From: Bacteroidota bacterium
GTDB lineage: Bacteria > Bacteroidota > Bacteroidia > UBA4408
Assembly (NCBI GenBank): GCA_016721765.1
Contig: JADKHO010000001.1
Coordinates: 1,414,001 to 1,478,000 of the forward strand
DNA length: 64,000 bases
Direction of reading: 5' to 3'
This document shows, in pieces, positions 63,347-64,000 of the stretch (within the stretch, counting starts at the first letter, position 1; every line of letters begins with the position of its first letter). The position numbers were made by a program, and so were the translations under genes. Below the pieces are notes generated by a model. It was not told the origin of the DNA. It made no database searches and saw only the letters and a list, made by a program, of their open reading frames with translations.

Positions 63347-63679
63347 AAATTTGTATAAAGGAACCTATTATTGTTTTTACACAAAACACGCAATCGCTCG
63401 CTTCCAGCGAGTGTCAGCTATCCTCAGGCATCTTGCCAATTTACCCAACTCCAAAGCATCTTCCCAACTCAATCTCCATCGCTCGCTTCCAGCGAGTTCA
63501 CTCAGTCGCTCGCTTCCAGCGAGTGTTAGCTATTCAATGGCATCTTGCCAAACCCTCAATTCTCTGATGCTACAAAAGTGTTAATCATCTAAAGATTCAG
63601 AATCGTACAAGAATCATTACACGCTGTTTTAGCAGAATTATTAACTTAGTCGGCTAAGCAAAAATTAACCTCAATTTTA
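63347..63679. other. 333-bp intergenic region with repeats
   Basis: It contains three copies of a 19-bp palindromic repeat (listed separately) and two related words around them (GCATCTTGCCAA at about 63428 and 63541). I see no gene; open frames here are built from the repeats. Confidence 0.65.
63394..63524. repeat. Three copies of a 19-bp palindromic repeat
   Basis: TCGCTCGCTTCCAGCGAGT occurs at 63394-63412, 63479-63497 and 63506-63524 with no differences. CTCGC and GCGAG in each copy form a short stem, so they look like REP-type elements between genes. Confidence 0.88.
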
Positions 63680-63688
63680 ATGCAATTC

Positions 63689-64000
63689 ATGAGAAATCGA
63701 ATACTTTATTTATTCATTGGCTTATTACTTTCCCACCAAGCTTTTAGTCAGGCTTTTAAACATCCCGAAGGAAAATTCTATAAAATAAATGGTTCCAATT
63801 TATGGGTTGAATTGTTGGGAAAAGGGGACCCGCTTTTTATTATCAGCGGTGGTCCGGGTGGCGCACATTCAGGGATGCATAATTTTGATCCCATGCAAGA
63901 TTCGGCAACATTGGTATATATCGATAATTTTGGCCGAGGTAAATCGGATACAGCTAAAGTGGTAAGTGAATACAGCTTAGCGCGCGATGTAAGCGATATC
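63689..64000 (+). CDS. Secreted alpha/beta hydrolase, proline iminopeptidase-like (3' end outside window)
   Basis: The frame is open to the window edge and gives 104 residues. A signal peptide (MRNRILYLFIGLLLSHQAFSQ) is followed by an alpha/beta hydrolase start: LWVELLGKGDPLFIISGGPGGAHSG. Its GGPGG corresponds to the oxyanion-hole HGGPG of proline iminopeptidases, and a strand-turn YIDNFGRGKSD follows, like the D-x-R-G-x-G-x-S of the family. An in-frame ATG 3 codons upstream (63680) is also possible. The nucleophile elbow would lie beyond the window. Confidence 0.85.
   Translation, partial: MRNRILYLFIGLLLSHQAFSQAFKHPEGKFYKINGSNLWVELLGKGDPLFIISGGPGGAHSGMHNFDPMQDSATLVYIDNFGRGKSDTAKVVSEYSLARDVSDI

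Noticed and set aside
63138..63584. Overlapping open frames in and after queD
   Set aside because: They are out-of-frame shadows of queD that run on through the 19-bp repeats.

Overview
The window is a chromosomal segment of a low-GC member of the Bacteroidota. Four observations support this: seven secreted proteins end in type IX secretion (T9SS) sorting domains; there is a SusC-like TonB-dependent receptor; lipoproteins of the form ...SCKK are common; and several promoters match the Bacteroidota -7 element TAnnTTTG. The gene content (rimP-nusA-infB, fbp, mfd, metG, ispD, queD) fits a free-living heterotroph. Nothing in the window allows a genus call.

Layout. 1-4.8 kb: the translation/transcription operon rimP-nusA-infB, with a terminator-like hairpin between nusA and infB. 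4.8-8.9 kb (minus strand): an outer-membrane beta-barrel, a SprT-like metalloprotease and feoAB ferrous iron uptake, with a perfect 21-bp palindrome just upstream of feoA. 9.1-17.1 kb: fructose-1,6-bisphosphatase, DinB-like and SRPBCC proteins, an RCC1 seven-repeat secreted protein, a lipoprotein and mfd. 17.2-21.3 kb: a five-gene envelope operon with two lipoproteins sharing an R-P-x(2-3)-E motif, a Tat-exported alkaline-phosphatase-fold protein, a c-type cytochrome-like lipoprotein and a small lipoprotein. 21.3-32 kb: LEA-type lipoprotein, DUF255 thioredoxin-like protein, YraN, S66 carboxypeptidase, TonB-dependent receptor, a LytS/LytTR-type two-component pair and metG.

32.1-36.5 kb is a mobile-DNA hot spot at a tRNA-Arg(CCU) gene. 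A GIY-YIG endonuclease gene sits between a displaced, interrupted copy of the tRNA 5' half and the intact tRNA. From the other side, a large serine recombinase gene runs antisense into the 3' half of the tRNA and takes its stop codon there. Next to it are a small protein, a 22-codon ORF, a MerR-type regulator and, divergently transcribed, an HTH-RecA-like ATPase with a C-terminal membrane helix.

36.5-60.5 kb is accessory DNA: four large T9SS surface proteins (one with 13 copies of a ~50-residue repeat, one with 16 copies of a 21-residue leucine-rich repeat) and a shorter T9SS protein that appears 5'-truncated. Among them is a two-gene operon encoding a 1333-residue NACHT-like NTPase with a C-terminal PD-(D/E)XK-type nuclease motif plus a 300-residue partner; this is the best candidate for an undescribed defence system. 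An AraC-regulator/alpha-beta-hydrolase pair is flanked by identical 30-bp direct repeats, each followed by a terminator. 60.7-64 kb returns to ordinary genes (ispD, a LamG protein, queD, the start of a secreted hydrolase) and small palindromic repeats.
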